Part shown: piece after piece, positions 8,802 to 18,815 of the stretch
Layout: every line of letters starts with the position of its first letter
Position numbering within the stretch: position 1 is the first letter of the stretch
NCBI RefSeq assembly: GCF_004328625.1
Contig: NZ_CP032229.1
Location: 1,488,001 to 1,552,000 of the forward strand
DNA from: Streptomyces seoulensis
GTDB taxonomy: Bacteria > Actinomycetota > Actinomycetes > Streptomycetales > Streptomycetaceae
DNA: 64,000 nt
Direction: 5' to 3'
The notes under the pieces: model-generated
What the model was told of the DNA's origin: nothing
Seen by the model: only the letters and a program-made list of their open reading frames with translations
The model's database searches: none
Program-made: the position numbers and the translations under genes

Positions 8802-9437
8802 ATGTCGACCTTCGCCAAGCGTGAACGGCTCCTGCTCGCAGACCTCTTGGAAACCGCCGGCCCGGACGCACCGACCCTGTGCGAGGGCTGGACGACCCGT
8901 GATCTGGCCGCGCACGTGGTGGTGCGCGAACGGCGCCCCGACGCGGTGGCCGGGATGTTCGCCAAGCCGCTGGCCTCCCGGCTGGACCGGGTCATGGACG
9001 AGTACGCGGCCAAGCCCTACGACGAACTGGTCCAGCTGATCCGCACCGGCCCGCCGAAGTTCTCCCCGTTCCGGATCAAGCAGGTGGACGAGGCCGCCAA
9101 CATCGTCGAGTTCTACATCCACGCCGAGGACGTGCGCCGCGCCCAGCCCGACTGGAGCCCGCGCGAGCTGGACCCGGTCTTCCAGGACCTGCTCTGGTCG
9201 CGGCTGGAGCGCACGGCCCGGATGACCGGGCGGCACGCCCCGACCGGTCTGGTGCTGCGCCGCCCGGACGGCCGTACGGCGGTGGCGCACCGGGGCACCC
9301 CGGTGGTCACGGCGACCGGTGAGCCCTCGGAGCTGCTGATGTTCGCCTACGGGCGGCAGGACGCGGCCAAGGTGGCGCTGGAGGGCGACGCGGACGCGAT
9401 CACCTCCCTGCACGACTGCCGTCAGCTCGGTCTCTGA
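8802..9437 (+). CDS. TIGR03085 family metal-binding protein
   Basis: A 211-residue protein of the DinB/mycothiol-dependent maleylpyruvate isomerase-like superfamily. The N-terminus MSTFAKRERLLLADLLETAGPDAPTLCEGW TTRDLAAHVVVRERRP is typical of the TIGR03085 group: a four-helix bundle with histidines (DLAAHVVV and FYIHAEDVRRA) that can bind a divalent metal. Many relatives act with mycothiol, the actinobacterial thiol, but no substrate can be assigned. It is divergent from hisI with a 73-base spacer and 37 bases upstream of a VOC gene on the same strand. Confidence 0.8.
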   Translation: MSTFAKRERLLLADLLETAGPDAPTLCEGWTTRDLAAHVVVRERRPDAVAGMFAKPLASRLDRVMDEYAAKPYDELVQLIRTGPPKFSPFRIKQVDEAANIVEFYIHAEDVRRAQPDWSPRELDPVFQDLLWSRLERTARMTGRHAPTGLVLRRPDGRTAVAHRGTPVVTATGEPSELLMFAYGRQDAAKVALEGDADAITSLHDCRQLGL

Positions 9438-9474
9438 CCCGCCTCCGACCCGCCTCGAACGGCTGGGAGCCGCC

Positions 9475-9873
9475 ATGATCAAGGTCGCCATGACCGGGGT
9501 GTACGTGGACGACGTGGCGCGGGCGCACGCCTTCTACACGGAGGTGCTGGGGTTCGAGACCCGGCTCCACATGGACCTCGGCGACGGCCTGCTGTTCGTG
9601 ACGGTGGGCGCCCCCCAGGGCGTCCAGCCGGACCTCCAGCTCCTGCTGGAGCCCGGCGGCGGCCCCATCGCCGAGCCGTACCGCACCGCGCTGTACGAGG
9701 CGGGCCTGCCGACCATCGTGTTCGAGGTGGACGACATGCGCGTGGAGTACGAGCGGCTGCGCGCCGCCGATGTCCGGTTCACCCATCCCCCGCAGGAGCA
9801 GGGGCCGGTCCTGGCGGCCGTGCTGGACGACACGGTGGGCAATCTGGTCCAGCTCACCCAGCGGCTGCGCTGA
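9475..9873 (+). CDS. VOC family (glyoxalase/bleomycin resistance-type) protein
   Basis: A 132-residue vicinal oxygen chelate protein built of two beta-alpha-beta-beta-beta units. N-terminal MIKVAMTGVYVDDVARAHAFYTEVLGF and the central TIVFEVDDMRVEYERLRA mark the two halves; the C-terminus ends DDTVGNLVQLTQRL. Metal ligands cannot be assigned with certainty: the usual first His/Gln position is not obvious. It is probably co-transcribed with the TIGR03085 gene and ends five bases from the convergent MFS gene. Substrate unknown. Confidence 0.85.
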   Translation: MIKVAMTGVYVDDVARAHAFYTEVLGFETRLHMDLGDGLLFVTVGAPQGVQPDLQLLLEPGGGPIAEPYRTALYEAGLPTIVFEVDDMRVEYERLRAADVRFTHPPQEQGPVLAAVLDDTVGNLVQLTQRLR

Positions 9874-9878
9874 ACGCC

Positions 9879-11156
9879 TCAGGCGGGCAGCTCGGCCCGC
9901 CTGAGGTGGGGGAAGCACAGCACGACGACCCCGCCGAGACCGCACACCGCCGCGCTGGCCACGAACACCGGCCCGAGTCCCCACAGACCGATCGCGGCGG
10001 CCGCGAACGGCATGCTCAGCGGGGCGAGCCCCAGGCTGACCAGACTGGCGACGGCGGTGATCCGGCCCAGGTAGGCGGGGTCGGCCTGGGTCTGGAGGAG
10101 CGCCCCGCACATCGCGCCGCTGAGCCCGGCGAGCAGCCCGACCAGCAGGGCCACCCCGACCGCCGCCGGGAGTACCGGCACATAGGCGAGGGCGCCGATG
10201 GCGACGGACCCGGCGAGGATCGACCAGGCCGCGGTCAGTCCGGCGCGCGGGACCCGGCCGCGTACCGCGAGCAGCAGGGAGACGGCGCCCGCGCCGACGC
10301 CGAACCCGGCGAGCACCCAGCCCATGCCGGGCGCACCCCAGCCGCGCCGGTCGGCGAGCAGGGTGAGGCCGACGTTGAGCGGGCCGACGAAGCCGAAGTC
10401 GCCGAGGGCGATGGCGAGCATCAGCGGGCCGAGGACGCGGTGGCGCCGGACGTGGCGCAGGCCGTCCACCAGTCCGGCCCAGGCGGTGCCCGCCTCGCGG
10501 GCGGTCTCCTCGACGGGCAGCGGTCTGATCCGGACGGTGATCAGCAGGGGCAGCGAGAGCGCGATGAGCAGTCCGGCCAGCCCGAACGCGGTGGCCGCGC
10601 CGCCGAGCGCGACGCCGAGCCCACCGAGCGGGGCGCCGACGACACCGGCGATCCGGATGGCGAGCCCGCGCAGGCCCTGCACCCGGGCCAGCTGGCCGGG
10701 CGCGGTGATCCGGGCCGGGAGCGCGCCGACGGCCGGCATGAAGACGGCGTCCACGGTGCCGAAGACCAGCGCCAGCGCGGCCAGCGGCCACAGTCCGGGC
10801 GTGGTGACGGACAGCAGCGCGGCCACCGCGAGCACGGCCGCGCACCGCACGGCGTCACTGCCGACGACCACCCGGCGCGGTCCGAACCGGTCCGCGATCA
10901 CCCCGCCGCCCAGCAGCAGCAAGGCCCTGGGCACGGCGCCGGCCGCCATCACCAGCCCGGCCTGCGAGGGGCTCCCGGCGCGGACGGCGGCCCAGGACAG
11001 GGCGATGTAGTAGACGTTGTCGCCGAGCATGGACGCGGTGTAGGCGCCCAGCCAGCGCAGCACGTTGGGGTCACGGTGAGCCGCCCGGTCGCCTGTCGGG
11101 GCGGCCGGGCGGGTCTCGGTGTCGGCGAGGGGGCTCGGTTCGGACAGCTCAGACAC
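9879..11156 (-). CDS. MFS transporter at the end of the his operon
   Basis: A 425-residue major facilitator of the enterobactin-exporter/macrolide-efflux-like type, with a polar N-terminus (about 30 residues), then [16 protein letters not shown] in helix 1 and the loop motif [15 protein letters not shown] between helices 2 and 3. About ten to twelve hydrophobic helices run to the end. The GTG start at 11154-11156 overlaps the last eight bases of hisF, so it is translated with the his genes. Substrate unknown; export of a metabolite or drug is the usual role. The next gene (VOC) converges five bases away. Confidence 0.88.
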   Translation of the reverse strand: MSELSEPSPLADTETRPAAPTGDRAAHRDPNVLRWLGAYTASMLGDNVYYIALSWAAVRAGSPSQAGLVMAAGAVPRALLLLGGGVIADRFGPRRVVVGSDAVRCAAVLAVAALLSVTTPGLWPLAALALVFGTVDAVFMPAVGALPARITAPGQLARVQGLRGLAIRIAGVVGAPLGGLGVALGGAATAFGLAGLLIALSLPLLITVRIRPLPVEETAREAGTAWAGLVDGLRHVRRHRVLGPLMLAIALGDFGFVGPLNVGLTLLADRRGWGAPGMGWVLAGFGVGAGAVSLLLAVRGRVPRAGLTAAWSILAGSVAIGALAYVPVLPAAVGVALLVGLLAGLSGAMCGALLQTQADPAYLGRITAVASLVSLGLAPLSMPFAAAAIGLWGLGPVFVASAAVCGLGGVVVLCFPHLRRAELPA

Positions 11157-11907
11157 GGACCGGGTGGCCCGCTTCTCGCAGGGTGTCCTTGACCTGGCCG
11201 ATGCGCAGATCGCCGAAGTGGAAGACGGAGGCGGCCAGTACCGCGTCCGCGCCCGCGTCGACGGCCGGCGGGAAGTGCGCGAGGGCGCCCGCGCCGCCGG
11301 AGGCGATCACCGGGACCGAGACGTGCGCCCGGACAGCCGCCAGCATGTCGAGGTCGTAGCCGTCCTTGGTGCCGTCTGCGTCCATCGAGTTGAGCAGGAT
11401 CTCGCCCGCGCCCAGCTCGGCGGCCCGGTGCGCCCACTCGACCGCGTCGATGCCGGTGCCCGTGCGGCCGCCGTGGGTGGTGACCTCGAAGGAGCCGGAC
11501 GGGGTGCGGCGGGCGTCCACCGAGAGGACCAGCACCTGGCGGCCGAACCGCTCGGCGATCTCGCGGATGAGGTCGGGCCGGGCGATGGCGGCCGTGTTGA
11601 CGCCCACCTTGTCGGCGCCGGCCCGCAGCAGCTTGTCCACGTCCTCGGCGGTGCGGACGCCGCCGCCGACGGTGAGCGGGATGAAGACCTGCTCGGCGGT
11701 GCGGCGCACCACGTCGTAGGTGGTCTCCCGGTCGCCGGAGGAGGCGGTGATGTCCAGGAAGGTCAGCTCGTCGGCGCCCTCGGCGTCGTAGACCTTGGCC
11801 ATCTCCACCGGGTCGCCCGCGTCGCGCAGGTTCTGGAAGTTGACGCCCTTGACGACCCGGCCGTTGTCCACGTCCAGGCAGGGGATCACGCGTACGGCCA
11901 GGGTCAT
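11149..11907 (-). CDS. hisF: Imidazole glycerol phosphate synthase, cyclase subunit
   Basis: With HisH it converts PRFAR and glutamine-derived ammonia to imidazole glycerol phosphate and AICAR. 252 residues, a half-barrel duplicated TIM barrel. Catalytic aspartates are in [16 protein letters not shown] and VLSVDARR; phosphate loops read [13 protein letters not shown] and [15 protein letters not shown] at 11905-11907 overlaps the ridA stop (ATGA). It ends overlapping the MFS gene by eight bases. Confidence 0.97.
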   Translation of the reverse strand: MTLAVRVIPCLDVDNGRVVKGVNFQNLRDAGDPVEMAKVYDAEGADELTFLDITASSGDRETTYDVVRRTAEQVFIPLTVGGGVRTAEDVDKLLRAGADKVGVNTAAIARPDLIREIAERFGRQVLVLSVDARRTPSGSFEVTTHGGRTGTGIDAVEWAHRAAELGAGEILLNSMDADGTKDGYDLDMLAAVRAHVSVPVIASGGAGALAHFPPAVDAGADAVLAASVFHFGDLRIGQVKDTLREAGHPVRV

Positions 11908-12299
11908 GCGGACACTCCTCGGAACGCCTCCACCTCGATCTCGACGACCAGGCTGGGGTCCACGAAACCGGAGACGATGATCATGGATGCGGCGGGCCGG
12001 ACGGTGTCGAACAGCTCCTTGTGTGCGCGTCCGACCTCCTCCACGTCCCGGGCATGGGTGAGGTACATACGGGTGCGCACCACATCGTCGCGGCCGAGGC
12101 CCACCTGCTCCAGCGCGCTCAGCGCGACGGCGAAGGCGTTGACGGCCTGCTCGTACGGACCGCCTCCGGCGATCTGCCCGTCCACGATGGAGGTGCAGCC
12201 GGAGACCAGCACCAGACCGTTCGGCAGCTCCACGGCGCGCGAGTAGCCGAACTGGTCCTCCCAGGGCGCGCCGGTGCTGATCCGGCGTACGTCGCTCAC
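11904..12299 (-). CDS. RidA family protein embedded in the his operon
   Basis: A 131-residue member of the RidA/YjgF family of trimeric enamine/imine deaminases. Motifs: [41 protein letters not shown], and C-terminal [13 protein letters not shown] (the substrate Arg of RidA lies in VRTRMYLT). The start is GTG at 12297-12299, overlapping the priA TGA as GTGA; it ends with an ATGA overlap with hisF. It is therefore translated as an integral part of the his operon. Rid proteins destroy reactive 2-aminoacrylate and related imines made by PLP enzymes; whether this one protects a His-pathway enzyme is inference. Confidence 0.88.
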   Translation of the reverse strand: MSDVRRISTGAPWEDQFGYSRAVELPNGLVLVSGCTSIVDGQIAGGGPYEQAVNAFAVALSALEQVGLGRDDVVRTRMYLTHARDVEEVGRAHKELFDTVRPAASMIIVSGFVDPSLVVEIEVEAFRGVSA

Positions 12300-13021
12300 C
12301 GGGACACCGCCGCGAGGGCCTCTTCCAGGGTGAACGCCTCGGCGTACAGCGCCTTGCCGACGATGGAGCCCTCGACGCCGAGCGGCACGAGGTCGGCGAT
12401 GGCGCGCAGGTCGTCCAGCGAGGAGACGCCGCCGGAGGCGACGACCGGGCGGTCGGTGACCGCGCAGACGTTCCTCAGCAGCTCCAGGTTGGGGCCCTGG
12501 AGGGTGCCGTCCTTGGCGATGTCGGTGACCACGTAGCGGGCGCAGCCCTCGCGGTCCAGGCGGGCGAGCGTCTCGTAGAGGTCGCCGCCGTCGCGGGTCC
12601 AGCCGCGGCCGCGCAGGGTGGTGCCGCGTACGTCGAGGCCGACGGCGATCTTGTCGCCGTGCTCGGCGATGACCTTGGCGACCCACTCGGGGGTCTCCAG
12701 GGCTGCGGTGCCGAGGTTGACGCGGGTGCAGCCGGTGGCGAGGGCGGCGGCGAGGGTGTCGTCGTCGCGGATGCCGCCGGACAGCTCCACCTTGATGTCC
12801 ATGGCCTTCGCGACCTCGGCGATCAGGTCCCGGTTGTCCCCGGTGCCGAACGCGGCGTCCAGGTCGACCAGATGCAGCCACTCGGCGCCCGCGCGCTGCC
12901 AGGCGAGGGCCGCCTCCAGCGGGGAGCCGTAGGAGGTCTCGGAGCCGGACTCGCCGTGCACGAGGCGTACGGCCTGGCCGTCGCGGACGTCGACGGCGGG
13001 GAGCAGTTCGAGCTTGGCCAT
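12296..13021 (-). CDS. priA: Bifunctional HisA/TrpF isomerase PriA
   Basis: Phosphoribosyl isomerase A acts on both ProFAR (histidine) and phosphoribosyl anthranilate (tryptophan). 241 residues. Residues characteristic of the dual enzyme are present: Asp11, Arg19, Ser81 in [10 protein letters not shown], Asp130 in VGLDVRG, Arg139/Trp141 in [11 protein letters not shown], Thr166 in [10 protein letters not shown] and Asp171. No separate trpF occurs in the trp cluster here, which agrees with this double role, known in actinobacteria. Four bases separate it from hisH; its stop overlaps the ridA start. Confidence 0.95.
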   Translation of the reverse strand: MAKLELLPAVDVRDGQAVRLVHGESGSETSYGSPLEAALAWQRAGAEWLHLVDLDAAFGTGDNRDLIAEVAKAMDIKVELSGGIRDDDTLAAALATGCTRVNLGTAALETPEWVAKVIAEHGDKIAVGLDVRGTTLRGRGWTRDGGDLYETLARLDREGCARYVVTDIAKDGTLQGPNLELLRNVCAVTDRPVVASGGVSSLDDLRAIADLVPLGVEGSIVGKALYAEAFTLEEALAAVSR

Positions 13022-13025
13022 GGTA

Positions 13026-13673
13026 TTAGAGGGTTCCGATCCAGTTGGTGAGGAGCTGGGCTCCGGCGTCGCCGGACTTCTCGGGGTGGAACTGGGTGGC
13101 GGACAGCGCGCCGTTCTCCACGGCGGCCACGAACGGCCCACCGTAGGTCGACCAGGTCACCGCGGGCGGGGTCATGGCCGCGTTGAGCTGCTCGAAGTCC
13201 CAGTCCTGCACGGCGTAGGAGTGCACGAAGTAGAAGCGGCTCTCCGGGTCGATCCCCGCGAAGAGGCGCGAGCCGGCCGGGGCGTCGACGGTGTTCCAGC
13301 CCATGTGGGGCACCACGTCGGCCTTGAGCGGGCCGACCGTGCCGGGCCACTCGTCCAGGCCGTCGGTCTCCACCCCGTGCTCGATCCCGCGCGCGAACAG
13401 GATCTGCATGCCGACGCAGATGCCGAGCACCGGGCGGCCGCCGGCCAGGCGCCGGTCGACGACCCAGTCGCCGCGGGCCTCGCGCAGGCCGGTCATGCAG
13501 GCGGCGAAGGCGCCGACGCCGGGCACCAGCAGGCCGTCGGCGTTCATCGCCTTGTCGAAGTCGCGGGTGATCTCCACCTCGGCGCCCACCCGGGCCAGCG
13601 CCCGCTCGGCGGAACGGACGTTGCCGAAGCCGTAGTCGAAGACCACGACCTTCTTCACGTCGGTCAACTCCAC
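13026..13673 (-). CDS. hisH: Imidazole glycerol phosphate synthase, glutamine amidotransferase subunit
   Basis: Class I glutamine amidotransferase that feeds ammonia to HisF. 215 residues from the GTG start at 13671-13673 ([18 protein letters not shown]). The nucleophile cysteine is in [13 protein letters not shown] and the His-Glu pair in [14 protein letters not shown]. The oxyanion strand [10 protein letters not shown] is present. The start overlaps by ten bases the stop of the 54-residue membrane protein gene, and the stretch before it is G-rich, which could serve as ribosome binding site inside that gene. Confidence 0.95.
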   Translation of the reverse strand: MELTDVKKVVVFDYGFGNVRSAERALARVGAEVEITRDFDKAMNADGLLVPGVGAFAACMTGLREARGDWVVDRRLAGGRPVLGICVGMQILFARGIEHGVETDGLDEWPGTVGPLKADVVPHMGWNTVDAPAGSRLFAGIDPESRFYFVHSYAVQDWDFEQLNAAMTPPAVTWSTYGGPFVAAVENGALSATQFHPEKSGDAGAQLLTNWIGTL

Positions 13674-13828
13674 ACCCCCAGCCGCATGACGCCCGCGACC
13701 AGGCACATGGCCGCGCCGATGGAGACCAGCACGATCAGGCTGGCGGGCATCTTCTGCTTGACGAAGGAGATGATGCCGCCGACCAGGAAGAGGCCGACGA
13801 CGATCAGGATGGTGGACAGTCCGGTCAT
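13664..13828 (-). CDS. 54-residue membrane protein in the his operon
   Basis: A short gene encoding a protein that begins [18 protein letters not shown] and ends [16 protein letters not shown]. Two hydrophobic helices (about 4-20 and 29-47) flank a short basic loop, [13 protein letters not shown] at 13826-13828 lies four bases after the hisB stop and the TGA overlaps the hisH start by ten bases, so it is fitted into the operon like a true gene. I do not recognise a family. It could be a small membrane protein or a translational bridge between hisB and hisH. Confidence 0.65.
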   Translation of the reverse strand: MTGLSTILIVVGLFLVGGIISFVKQKMPASLIVLVSIGAAMCLVAGVMRLGVWS

Positions 13829-13832
13829 GGGG

Positions 13833-14426
13833 TTACAGCGCGCCCTTCGTGGAGGGGAGGATGCCGGCCGCGCGCGGGTCGCGCTCGCTGGCGTAGCGCA
13901 GGGCGCGGGCGAGGGCCTTGAACTGGCACTCCACGATGTGGTGCGCGTTGCGTCCGTAGGGCACGTGCACGTGCAGCGCGATCTGGGCCTGGGCGACGAA
14001 GGACTCCAGGATGTGCCGGGTCATCGTGGTGTCGTACTCGCCGATCATCGGCGCCATCTTCTCGGGCTCGGTGTGCACGAGGTAGGGGCGGCCGGAGAGG
14101 TCGACGGTGACCTGGGCGAGGGACTCGTCCAGCGGGACCGTGCAGTTGCCGAAGCGGTAGATGCCCACCTTGTCGCCGAGCGCCTGCTTGAAGGCGGCGC
14201 CGAGCGCGAGGGCGGTGTCCTCGATGGTGTGGTGGGTGTCGATGTGCAGGTCGCCGTCGGTCTTCACGGTGAGGTCGAACAGACCGTGCCGGCCGAGCTG
14301 GTCGAGCATGTGGTCGTAGAAGCCGACGCCGGTGGCGATGTCGGTCTTGCCGGTGCCGTCGAGGTCGATCTCGACGAGGACCGAGGTCTCCTTGGTGGTG
14401 CGCTGCACGCGTCCTGTGCGGCTCAT
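13833..14426 (-). CDS. hisB: Imidazoleglycerol-phosphate dehydratase
   Basis: Removes water from imidazole glycerol phosphate. 197 residues, monofunctional (no HisB-type phosphatase domain). The two Mn-binding histidine motifs, [14 protein letters not shown] and [12 protein letters not shown], are intact, as is [19 protein letters not shown] at 14424-14426 overlaps the hisC stop (ATGA). Four bases separate it from the 54-residue gene downstream. Confidence 0.97.
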   Translation of the reverse strand: MSRTGRVQRTTKETSVLVEIDLDGTGKTDIATGVGFYDHMLDQLGRHGLFDLTVKTDGDLHIDTHHTIEDTALALGAAFKQALGDKVGIYRFGNCTVPLDESLAQVTVDLSGRPYLVHTEPEKMAPMIGEYDTTMTRHILESFVAQAQIALHVHVPYGRNAHHIVECQFKALARALRYASERDPRAAGILPSTKGAL

Positions 14427-15547
14427 GCGTCAAGCTCCTTCTTCAGGTCCCGTACCGCGTCGAGGAACGCGTCGTTCTCTTCGGGGGTTCCGGCGGTCAC
14501 CCGCAGCCATCCGGGCACGCCGTTGTCCCGGACCAGCACCCCCTTGTCGAGGATGCGGCGCCACGCGCCCTGGGTGTCCTCGAAGCGGCCGAACTGCACG
14601 AAGTTGGCGTCGGACTCGGTCACCTCGTAACCGATGGCCCGCAGTTCGGCGACGAGCCGGTCCCGCTCGGTCTTGAGCTGCTCGACATAGCCGAGCAGCG
14701 TGTCGGTGTGCTCCAGCGCGGCCAGCGCGGTCGCCTGGGTGACGGCGCTCAGGTGGTAGGGCAGCCGGACCAGCTGGACGGCGTCCACCACGGCCGGGTC
14801 GGCGGCCAGGTAGCCGAGGCGCAGTCCGGCGGCGCCGAACGCCTTGGACATGGTCCGCGAGACCACCAGATGCGGGCGGCCCCGGAGCAGGGGCAGCAGC
14901 GAGTCGCCGTGGCTGAACTCGATGTACGCCTCGTCCACGATCACCATGGACGGCTTCGCCGCCTGCGCGGCCTCGTACAGCGCGAGGACGGTCTCGGGCG
15001 GGACGGCGTTGCCGGTGGGGTTGTTGGGGGTGGTGACGAACACGACGTCGGGCCGGTGCTCGGCAATGGCGCGCTCGGCGGCGGGCAGGTCGATGGTGAA
15101 GTCCGCGCCGCGCGGCCCGGAGATCCACCCGGTCCCGGTGCCGCGCGCGATCAGCGCGTGCATCGAGTACGACGGCTCGAAGCCGAGCGCGGTACGGCCG
15201 GGCCCGCCGAAGGTCTGGAGGAGCTGCTGGATGACCTCGTTGGAGCCGTTGGCCGCCCAGACGTTCTCGGCGGTGAGGGGGTGGTGGCCGGTCGTGGTGA
15301 GGTACTTGGCGAGTTCGGTGCGGAGCTGGACGGCGTCCCGGTCGGGGTAGCGGTTCAGGTTCCGGGCGGCCTCGCGCACCCGCTCCGCGATCCGCTCGAC
15401 CAGCGGCTCGGGCAGCGGGTAGGGGTTCTCGTTGGTGTTCAGCCGGACGGGGACGTCCAACTGGGGCGCGCCGTAGGGGGACTTGCCGCGCAGCTCGTCA
15501 CGGATGGGGAGTTCGTCCCAGGGGGACTGGGCACTGTTGCCGGTCAC
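14423..15547 (-). CDS. hisC: Histidinol-phosphate aminotransferase
   Basis: PLP class II aminotransferase, 374 residues. Motifs: [13 protein letters not shown] at the N-terminus, [34 protein letters not shown] (PLP Asp), and [17 protein letters not shown] with the Schiff-base lysine. The start is GTG at 15545-15547, overlapping the hisD TGA as GTGA. Family length and all catalytic residues are normal. Confidence 0.97.
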   Translation of the reverse strand: MTGNSAQSPWDELPIRDELRGKSPYGAPQLDVPVRLNTNENPYPLPEPLVERIAERVREAARNLNRYPDRDAVQLRTELAKYLTTTGHHPLTAENVWAANGSNEVIQQLLQTFGGPGRTALGFEPSYSMHALIARGTGTGWISGPRGADFTIDLPAAERAIAEHRPDVVFVTTPNNPTGNAVPPETVLALYEAAQAAKPSMVIVDEAYIEFSHGDSLLPLLRGRPHLVVSRTMSKAFGAAGLRLGYLAADPAVVDAVQLVRLPYHLSAVTQATALAALEHTDTLLGYVEQLKTERDRLVAELRAIGYEVTESDANFVQFGRFEDTQGAWRRILDKGVLVRDNGVPGWLRVTAGTPEENDAFLDAVRDLKKELDA

Positions 15548-16869
15548 TTGGTCCCCGGTACCTTCCAGCCGAAGCGGGCCTTGACCGCCGCGCCGTGCGC
15601 GGGCAGGTCCTCCGCCTCCGCGAGCGTCACCACGTGGTGGGCGACCTCGGCGAGGGCGTCCTCGGTGTAGTCCACGATGTGGATGCCGCGCAGGAAGGAC
15701 TGCACGGACAGGCCCGAGGAGTGGCAGGCGCAGCCGCCGGTGGGCAGCACGTGGTTGGAGCCGGCCGCGTAGTCCCCGAGGGAGACCGGCGCCCAGGGGC
15801 CGATGAAGACGGCGCCAGCGTTGCGCACCCGGTCGGCGACGGCGGCCGCGTCCCGGGTCTGGATCTCCAGGTGCTCGGCGCCGTACGCGTCGACCACCCG
15901 CAGGCCCTCCTCGACGCCGTCCACGAGGACGATCGCGGACTGCTGCCCGTTCAGCGCGGGCACGATCCGGTCGTCGATGTGCTTGGTGGCGGCGACCTGG
16001 GTCTTCAGCTCCTCGTCCACAGCGTCGGCCAGCGCGACCGAGTCGGTGACCAGGACGGCGGCGGCCAGCGGGTCGTGCTCGGCCTGGCTGATCAGGTCGG
16101 AGGCGACGTGCACCGGGTCGGCGGTGTCGTCGGCGAGGACCGCGATCTCGGTGGGGCCGGCCTCGGCGTCGATGCCGATCTTGCCGGTGAAGAAGCGCTT
16201 GGCGGCGGCGACCCAGATGTTGCCGGGGCCGGCGACCATGTTGGCGGGCGGGCAGGACTCGGTGCCGTAGGCGAACATCGCCACGGCGGTGGCGCCGCCG
16301 GCCGCGTACACCTCGTCCACGCCGAGCAGGGCGCAGGCGGCGAGGATGGTCGGGTGCGGAAGGCCGCCGAACTCGGCCTGCGGCGGCGAGGCGAGCGCGA
16401 CGGAGCCGACGCCGGCCTCCTGCGCGGGCACCACGTTCATGATCACGGAGGAGGGGTAGACCGAGCGGCCGCCGGGCGCGTACAGCCCGACCCGGTCGAC
16501 GGGGACCCACTTCTCGGTGACGGTGCCGCCGGGGACGACCTGGGTGCTGTGGGGGCTGCGGCGCTGGGCGCGGTGGACCAGGCGGGCCCGGCGGATGGAC
16601 TCCTCCAGGGCGGCGCGCACGGCCGGGTCGAGGTCCGCCAGGGCGTCGGTGAGCGCCTGGGCCGGGACACGGACGGATTCCAGCCGTACTCCGTCGAACT
16701 TCTCCGCGAAGTCGATCAGTGCCGCGTCGCCACGATGATGCACGGCCTCGCAGATCGGACGCACCTTCTCCAGGGCGGCCGAGACGTCGAAGTCGGCTCG
16801 GGGCAGCAGGTCGCGCAGGGCGGGGCCCTCGGGGAGGGCGTCGCCGCGCAGATCGATTCGGGAGATCAC
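15544..16869 (-). CDS. hisD: Histidinol dehydrogenase
   Basis: NAD- and Zn-dependent enzyme that oxidises histidinol to histidine in two steps. 441 residues. Motifs: [60 protein letters not shown] (catalytic Glu/His) and [19 protein letters not shown]. Start is GTG at 16867-16869. First gene of the his operon; the promoter should lie in the 232-base divergent spacer to 17101. Confidence 0.97.
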   Translation of the reverse strand: MISRIDLRGDALPEGPALRDLLPRADFDVSAALEKVRPICEAVHHRGDAALIDFAEKFDGVRLESVRVPAQALTDALADLDPAVRAALEESIRRARLVHRAQRRSPHSTQVVPGGTVTEKWVPVDRVGLYAPGGRSVYPSSVIMNVVPAQEAGVGSVALASPPQAEFGGLPHPTILAACALLGVDEVYAAGGATAVAMFAYGTESCPPANMVAGPGNIWVAAAKRFFTGKIGIDAEAGPTEIAVLADDTADPVHVASDLISQAEHDPLAAAVLVTDSVALADAVDEELKTQVAATKHIDDRIVPALNGQQSAIVLVDGVEEGLRVVDAYGAEHLEIQTRDAAAVADRVRNAGAVFIGPWAPVSLGDYAAGSNHVLPTGGCACHSSGLSVQSFLRGIHIVDYTEDALAEVAHHVVTLAEAEDLPAHGAAVKARFGWKVPGTK

Positions 16870-16910
16870 AGTCCCAATTCTCTCAGACCGGCGCCGGACC
16901 CCGTCCGCGC

Positions 16911-16927
16911 GTATCAATGGCTGATAC
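16911..16927. promoter_or_regulatory. Dyad in the hisD / membrane-protein divergent spacer
   Basis: GTATCA (16911-16916) and TGATAC (16922-16927) form a perfect 6-bp inverted repeat with a 5-base spacer, 42 bases before the hisD start, in the 232-base spacer between two divergent genes. It could be an operator, but no second copy is present to support this. No clear -35/-10 pair stands out. Nothing else is recognisable in 16870-17101. Confidence 0.25.
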
Positions 16928-17101
16928 AGAACGTGGGACAACCGGTGGCACAGAGCGTGGCCAAATCCCGCGAGTTCACCCTCACTTTGTGTGTCGAACC
17001 CGTCACTCGGCGGGCATGAGCCGGGGAACGACGTGTGGGACGGACGTGGGCGGCGGGCCGGGCGGTGACGCCCGTGGCCGGCTCGCGGGAGAGGAGCCGC
17101 G

Positions 17102-18685
17102 GTGACCGAGGCACTGGCGGCCGGTCCGGGCGCCCAGGAGCTGCCGGACGATCTGACCCCGGCCGAGGCGGGCATGTGGCAGGCGTTCCGCAACGGCAGC
17201 GTGTACGACCTGACCAGCGGCGATCCGGCCGTGGACGATCCGCACGGCGGCATCCCCTGGGGCCCGGAGCGCAGTGTGCGGGCGCGGGTGGTGTGCTGGC
17301 TGCTGCTGGACGGGCCGCCCGCGCTCGCGGGCCGGGTCTCCTCGCTGAAGCTGACCGGGGTGCGGATCACCGGCACGGTGGACCTGGCGGGCGGCACGGT
17401 CACGCCGTACGTGGAGCTGCGGTGCTGCCGGTTCGACGACGAGGTCCGGGTGCCGGAGGCGCACTTCACCACGGTGCGGCTGGTGGACTGCGCGGTGCCC
17501 CGCCTGGAGGCGGCGCGGGTGCGCACCGAGGGCGATCTGCACCTGGCGCGCTGCCGCTTCCGAACCGGCGTCCGGCTGACCGACGCCCGGATAGGCACCG
17601 ACCTGATGCTGAACCAGGCGGTCGCGCACCGTGACCGCAGCGGGCGGTCCATCGCGGCGGACGGTATGACGGTCGGCCAGGACCTCCAGGCGGAGATGCT
17701 GGAGTCGTACGGCGAACTCCGGCTGCGCGGCGCCCAGGTGGGCGTGTCGCTGAGCCTGCGCGGGGCCCGGCTGTCCAACCCGTACGCCCGACTGGCGCTG
17801 AACGCCCCGCAGCTGACGGTGGAGCGGACCCTGTATCTGACCCCGGCCGCGGTGGGCAGCCCGCTGCTGAGCGGGACGACACCGGCGCGTGGGACCCGGG
17901 TGCAGCGGTTCGAGTGCCGGGGCGGGATGCGGCTGGACGACGGCCGGTTCGGGGACGCGGTGGACCTGGAGGGGGCGCGGTTCGTGCTCACCGACGACCA
18001 GGAGCTGTCGCTGCGCCGGGTGCAGACGCCCGAGTTGCGCTTCCTCGGGGACCGGCCGCCGTCGGGCCGGGTGGTGCTGTCGGGCGCCCGGATCGTCAAC
18101 CTGGTGGACCAGGCAGGCAGTTGGCCGGAGCCGGGGAACCTCCAGATGAGCGGTTTCACCTACGAGAACCTCGTACCGCGCGGCCCCTTCCCGCTGGCCC
18201 ACAGGCTGGACTGGGTGGCGGCGGCGACCGCCGAGTACCACCCGGAGCCGTACGAGCGGCTGGCCGCGGTGCTGCGGGCGGCCGGGGAGGACGAGGACGC
18301 CCGCGACGTCCTGCTGGCCAAGCACCGCAGACGCCGCGAGACCCTGCCGCTGGCGGCCAAGCTGTGGGGGTACCTCCAGGACTGGACGGTCGCCTACGGA
18401 TACCGTCCTGGCCGGGCCGCGCTGTGGCTGACGGTGCTGTGGGCGGCGGGCACGCTGGCGTTCGCGCAGGCCGATCCGCCCCCGGCGCACTCCGAGGACC
18501 ATCCGGCGTGGAGCCCGGCGCTGCTCACCCTGGACCTGCTGCTGCCGGTGATCGACCTGGGCCAGCTCGACCAGTGGCAGCTGCGCGGGGCGTGGCCGTG
18601 GCTGGCGGCGGCGCTGATCATCCTGGGCTGGGTGCTGGCGACGTCGGTGGCGGCGGGCGCGACGCGGCTGCTGCGGCGGAGCTGA
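17102..18685 (+). CDS. Membrane protein with N-terminal beta-helix-like repeats
   Basis: A 527-residue protein. From about residue 70 to 330 it has a repeating pattern in which short segments such as [27 protein letters not shown] strands and [19 protein letters not shown] recur; the spacing resembles a pentapeptide-repeat or right-handed beta-helix sheet. A helical region ([28 protein letters not shown]) follows, then two to three membrane helices near 435-455 and 500-520. Some databases label similar proteins membrane-associated oxidoreductase, but I see no nucleotide-binding motif. Start is GTG at 17102. Divergent from hisD. Function unknown. Confidence 0.7.
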   Translation: MTEALAAGPGAQELPDDLTPAEAGMWQAFRNGSVYDLTSGDPAVDDPHGGIPWGPERSVRARVVCWLLLDGPPALAGRVSSLKLTGVRITGTVDLAGGTVTPYVELRCCRFDDEVRVPEAHFTTVRLVDCAVPRLEAARVRTEGDLHLARCRFRTGVRLTDARIGTDLMLNQAVAHRDRSGRSIAADGMTVGQDLQAEMLESYGELRLRGAQVGVSLSLRGARLSNPYARLALNAPQLTVERTLYLTPAAVGSPLLSGTTPARGTRVQRFECRGGMRLDDGRFGDAVDLEGARFVLTDDQELSLRRVQTPELRFLGDRPPSGRVVLSGARIVNLVDQAGSWPEPGNLQMSGFTYENLVPRGPFPLAHRLDWVAAATAEYHPEPYERLAAVLRAAGEDEDARDVLLAKHRRRRETLPLAAKLWGYLQDWTVAYGYRPGRAALWLTVLWAAGTLAFAQADPPPAHSEDHPAWSPALLTLDLLLPVIDLGQLDQWQLRGAWPWLAAALIILGWVLATSVAAGATRLLRRS

Positions 18686-18815
18686 CACGGCTTATGGTGG
18701 CAGGGGCCTGACAATAGAGGAAAAGCCACCTTTTTGCGGTTCCTTGACCCCCGGCGGCACAACCTTCCATCACTTGTCCCAACCCTCTGGCGCGGGCCCG
18801 ACCTGCGGACTTTCA

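Noticed and set aside
16870..17101. NrdR-like box in the hisD spacer
   Set aside because: No ACACWATATWGTGT match; only a short GTATCA dyad.
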